From assembly GCA_016748015.1 (NCBI GenBank), contig JAAOMT010000239.1, forward strand, positions 30,359 to 53,687: 23,329 nucleotides of DNA, in the 5' to 3' direction. A program made the position numbers and the translations under genes. The notes under the pieces are model-generated. The model worked only from the letters and a program-made list of their open reading frames with translations. It did no database searches and had not been told where the DNA came from. Source of the DNA: Geosiphon pyriformis (lineage: Eukaryota > Glomeromycota > Glomeromycetes > Archaeosporales > Geosiphonaceae). Position 1 is the first letter of the stretch. Every line of letters starts with the position of its first letter. Shown piece by piece: positions 19,902 to 23,329 of the stretch.

Positions 19902-20975
19902 AGTCTAACTAGATAAAATTGAATAATATGTTATGAGAAGAGGCTTTTATTAAAATTATTTTTAGAAATTAATATTTTAAAAGGTTTAAGTTCGCATTTA
20001 CGAGTTTTTCTATGTTTAACAAATAAATTCATTGAATCATTTGCTTCTTAACCTTATTTATCATCTAATAGTCTTACTAAATTAATTAGATGCAGGAATA
20101 AACTTGATGTAGTAACATACAAAATGCTTCATTATCTTCAATATAAATAGGAATATGTTAAATGATGTCCCCCTAAAAATGTAACCTCTTCCATAACCAA
20201 CCAATTAAAATTTAGTATTCTTCAATATAATATTTGCTACTAAAAATATTAGTCAGTCTTTCTTTACAGAACTAAAATGTGATTTAATTAATCTTACTAT
20301 TGGGTAATAATACTCAAATATGTGACTGCGACATTAAAACACAAAATATTCTTTTTACTCATTCAGTTATTTTATCTATGTAAATAGTTTTTTGTTGAAA
20401 ATTTTTTCTGATATTAAAATATCTCACTTCTTAGATAAAAGCAAATGGAAAATAAAAATTTTCAGATATTAAAATTTATACTTGATTAAATAATTGAAAA
20501 CAGACTTTTTTAAAAATTTGAGTCTGGTTTTAATTATATAATATGATTTTTATTATTATAATATTTTATACAGAAATAAGATATTGAATTTAAATAATAA
20601 AAAATGATTTATTTCAGTATTCTTTTTTGAAAATTTGGATCATTATCCATTTTTAATGATTTCATCATTTTTACGTACATTGATTGATTTGCTTTGATTT
20701 TTGATTTAAGTTAAATTAAATTTTATGGATGATATAATCATGAAAAAATATAATGTATTTGAAATAATTATTAATTAAAATGATAGCTAACCCAAGGGAT
20801 AGATATCCCCTAATAAAATTGATAAAATGCAATAATTAAGTGTTCGAAATATTCTATTAGTTTTTTACAAATTACTTTGAGCCGAAAACAAATTTCTTCT
20901 TTTTAGCACTAAATAATATTTACACATTTGTACTTTGATTAATCTTTTGATTTTTGTTTCTTTTTCTAAATATCT
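19902..20975. other. Spacer upstream of the kinase
   Basis: AT-rich sequence between the kinase start and the GC-richer island. It should hold the kinase promoter on the minus strand, but I find no clear element. No open frame is supported. Confidence 0.5.
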
Positions 20976-21335
20976 AATTTTTTGGGTTTTAAATTATATT
21001 TTTTTAATTTCCTTTTAATTAACAAAGATTTTAGGGAAACAAAGGCTAGCTTTTATTTCGTGGGTTTACTATCATCCTATTTTTTTCCTTTCCATTGTCC
21101 CCCTAATTTTTATAATCAGTTCTCCATCTTTCTTTTCCTATTAAAAAATTGTTCTTGTTCGTTTTCTGCAAGTGGTTGTTTGCTCACTTTTTCTTATACT
21201 CGGCCAAACCTTTTTCTAAAATATCTACCAAAAAATACTCCTACAAGACTAATTTTTGGTAAAAACCGAAGACCCAACCGTTTGGTTCGAGCCATTGCTG
21301 GTGCTGGCTTCTTCATAAGTTATATATCTTGATTT
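20976..21335. other. GC-richer island with an unexplained open frame
   Basis: This stretch is visibly less AT-rich than its surroundings and is pyrimidine-rich on plus. The plus frame 20982-21332 is open for 116 codons, but its product is mostly Phe, Leu, Ser and Asn with no motif, which is typical of the antisense of a coding sequence. The minus strand has a 40-codon open piece with basic residues (MARTKRLGLRF). It could be the remains of an unknown gene or transposon on minus. I do not call a gene. Confidence 0.35.
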
Positions 21336-21382
21336 ATAATATTCTAGTTAATAATTTAATCATGAAATAATTATAAAAAATG

Positions 21383-21478
21383 GCTTTTCTGTTGCCAATT
21401 CTCATAATATTATCCTTGAACTATAAATATTACTAGCTGTTATAAACTTTACTCTTCTTAAAACCTTTGGTAAAATAT
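21383..21478 (-). pseudogene. Short kinase relic
   Basis: About 96 bp align without gaps to 18890-18985 of the intact kinase, covering the segment that encodes PPEVLRGE to LWELATGKL on the minus strand. I count 20 differences, 18 of them transitions. Of the 20, 15 have C or G in the intact gene and T or A in the relic. Homology fades on both sides. It is a third kinase-derived fragment and lies in the same orientation as the intact gene. Confidence 0.8.
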
Positions 21479-22510
21479 GTGTTGTTTTTTTGTTGTTACT
21501 ATTGTTTTATTTTTTAATTGATATTTTCAAATATCTGCAATTTTTTTAATTTATTGTAAAAATATTTTTTGAACGCAAATTAAAATAAATTATTAAAAAA
21601 TTTTAAACTATGTTTATTTAATTAATAATTTATTTTTTTAATTAATAAAATGAAAATTTGGAAAAAAATTATTTTCAAATTTCTTTATATTTGGCAAATT
21701 TTATATATAAGTTCTAATAATTTAATTTTAGTTTTTTTAATTAATTAATTATTTAGTTATATGTAGAGTAATTAACATTATACATATTAACCACCTTAAT
21801 TAATTATTAATATAGTTTTTAACTTGAGTATTAATATAGTTATGATTTATGTAAACACAATTTTACATAGCTATAAAATTATTAATCAATTTTAATAACA
21901 GTTATTTAAAAAAAATGAATTTTTCTTATAATGATTTTTTATATGTAATTTTTTTAATATTTACATTTATATTGGCTTTTAAAAATATATCTTGAAATAA
22001 AAACAATTATGTTATTTTTTGTTAACAGCAAAAATTATTTTTTTATTTTTGAAAATAATATTAATTAAAATATTTATAAAATTACTTTTGTATATTGAAT
22101 GTATAAAAATATAATGTACTTTTAATTATAATTGTTTTTTAATATATAATATCTGTTTTTTTTTGCTTTTTATTTTAATTTGTAACACTAAAATTTATTT
22201 TAAAAATATACAGATTTTTGTATATTAAATATTAAAAATAGAAAAAAAATATTAATCAATTAATTAAATTAATTGAAATAATATAAATTATTATTATTTA
22301 AATATTTAAAATGAATATAAAAAATAATAGTAATTAATTATTTTTTTAAAAAGTTTTTATTGATTTTTATATTTATTATTATATTTAAAATTATTATTAA
22401 AATTAATTAATGAATATAATATTTTTTATTGTTATTAAATTTTTTATTTTATAGTATTTATAAGTATAATCCAATTAAGATCTAAAATTATACAATTTAA
22501 ACATAAAAAA
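21479..22510. other. Very AT-rich block inside the right inverted repeat
   Basis: Almost pure A/T with frequent TTAATTAA-like words and no open frame. It ends at the inner border of the right inverted repeat. Nothing further can be supported. Confidence 0.55.
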
Positions 22511-23329
22511 TTCAAACCCGTTAATAAACATAGCTCTTTGAATATTTAACTATCAAAAGTTCAAAATAAAAAATAGTTAAGTATTAAACTTTGTGATTTA
22601 GAAAAAATTGAATACGATAATACAAAAAAGAGGCTTTTACAAAGATTTTATTGATATTATGTTTAGAAAGTAACAAATTAAAATGACCAAGTTAATATTT
22701 ATGAAAGAACAAATCGATCGAGGTTTCGTATAAAACATGAAATATAATAATTATACACAAATTTTTATATATAGTAAATTTAAAGGTTATTATTTAGTTT
22801 ATAAAAGATCTCTACTGCTTATAATCTTTATTAATCAATTGTATTTTGTTTTTTTAGCATTTTTACTGATCTGTGAACAAAAGCTTTTTAAATGTGTGTA
22901 GCCAATTATTTATTTAAGTAAAGAATTTTTCCTATTTGATTAAAGTTAAAACATTGAATATGTATCATCGGATTGAGAAAATAATAAAATCACCTGTAAT
23001 TAAGTCATCTTTATTGATCTATCAATCTTGCTGAATATTAGCTTTAAAGAATAAGATTTAATACAAAGTATGATTTATTATTTTCATACATTCCAGTTTG
23101 GTCATTTAAAGATTATACATAAAACCTTTATGAAATTAAGGATTTGATAAAAACTCTAAAATTCCATTGAATAATTTGTTCAACTTATCATAAAATATTA
23201 AATCAAATTAAGGAAAGTTATTCATAACTTAATTAGTTTACCTAATGATCTCGTCCATACTATAAAAAATCAGGTTGAGAAATTAATTAAATTAAAATTC
23301 AAACATTAAAATAAAAAATTTTTTTTTTT
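22511..23329 (-). repeat. Right long terminal inverted repeat
   Basis: Reverse-complement partner of 1-810, ending at the last base of the window with the same A/T homopolymer. Inside the inner edge (22511-22558) lie the last bases of a kinase intron and the first ~13 codons of kinase exon 2, read on the minus strand. Homology to the left copy then stops abruptly at 22511 and AT-rich DNA follows, so this copy is the truncated one. The difference from the left copy is concentrated in the inner third. Confidence 0.93.

Larger units (their letters stand above)
1..23329. mobile_element. Possible 23.3-kb unit bounded by ~810-bp inverted repeats
   Basis: The sequence shows two near-identical inverted repeats whose outer limits coincide with both ends of the window and which enclose a giant GTPase-VWA gene, an intact kinase, kinase relics and a hAT remnant. 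Long terminal inverted repeats around cargo genes are typical of large DNA transposons and of inverted segmental duplications. I see no intact transposase, integrase, tyrosine recombinase or protein-primed DNA polymerase, so an autonomous element of Maverick, Starship or linear-plasmid type is not supported. A contig that stops at the same repeat family on both sides would look the same. The mobile interpretation is an inference. Confidence 0.35.

Noticed and set aside
12906-22030. The word TTTTGTTAACAG at about 12904, 17166 and 22018 as ends of a repeat family
   Set aside because: Sequence on either side of the three copies does not align.
1-23329. Linear mitochondrial plasmid, Maverick-type element or viral genome with terminal repeats
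   Set aside because: There is no DNA polymerase, integrase or structural gene, and the main genes carry many spliceosomal introns, which points to nuclear DNA.
1-23329. CRISPR arrays, tRNA or rRNA genes
   Set aside because: I saw no regularly spaced repeats and no cloverleaf or rRNA-like sequence on either strand.

Overview
The window looks like nuclear DNA of an arbuscular mycorrhizal fungus (Glomeromycotina, in the style of Rhizophagus and relatives). The reasons are very AT-rich spacers, many short GT-AG introns (57-120 nt), a tyrosine-kinase-like protein kinase behind a short Cys-x2-Cys module, broken kinase copies of the same kind, and a decayed hAT transposon. The genus is an inference; no rRNA or marker gene is present.

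Layout, left to right: an ~810-bp inverted repeat starts at base 1 (1-810); a broken kinase copy on + (772-about 1600) begins inside its inner edge; a gene-poor spacer follows. A single 33-exon gene on + (2835-12303) encodes about 2,317 residues: a charged N-terminal region, a GBP/VLIG-like GTPase domain, a long Cys/His-rich region and a C-terminal von Willebrand factor A (VWA) domain. The many short open frames between 3178 and 12303 on + are its exons. Next is a very AT-rich block (about 12440-18360) interrupted by a hAT-like element (14329-16475) with matching 8-bp target-site duplications. An intact two-exon protein kinase lies on - (18469-19901), then spacer, a moderately GC-richer island (about 20976-21335), a short kinase relic on - (21383-21478), more AT-rich DNA, and the right inverted repeat (22511-23329).

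The two outer repeats are reverse complements that begin and end exactly at the window edges. Their outer ~560 bp are identical on my reading. The interval therefore has the form of a 23.3-kb unit with long terminal inverted repeats, carrying a giant GTPase-VWA gene and a kinase, with no intact transposase. It could be a large non-autonomous element, an inverted segmental duplication, or a contig that stops in the same repeat at both ends; flanking sequence is needed to decide.

The giant gene looks maintained: every one of 32 introns has GT-AG ends with matching phases, and the GTPase and MIDAS residues are intact. The one exception is an apparent 1-nt deficit in exon 6. Whether the GTPase and the kinase act together cannot be told from sequence.
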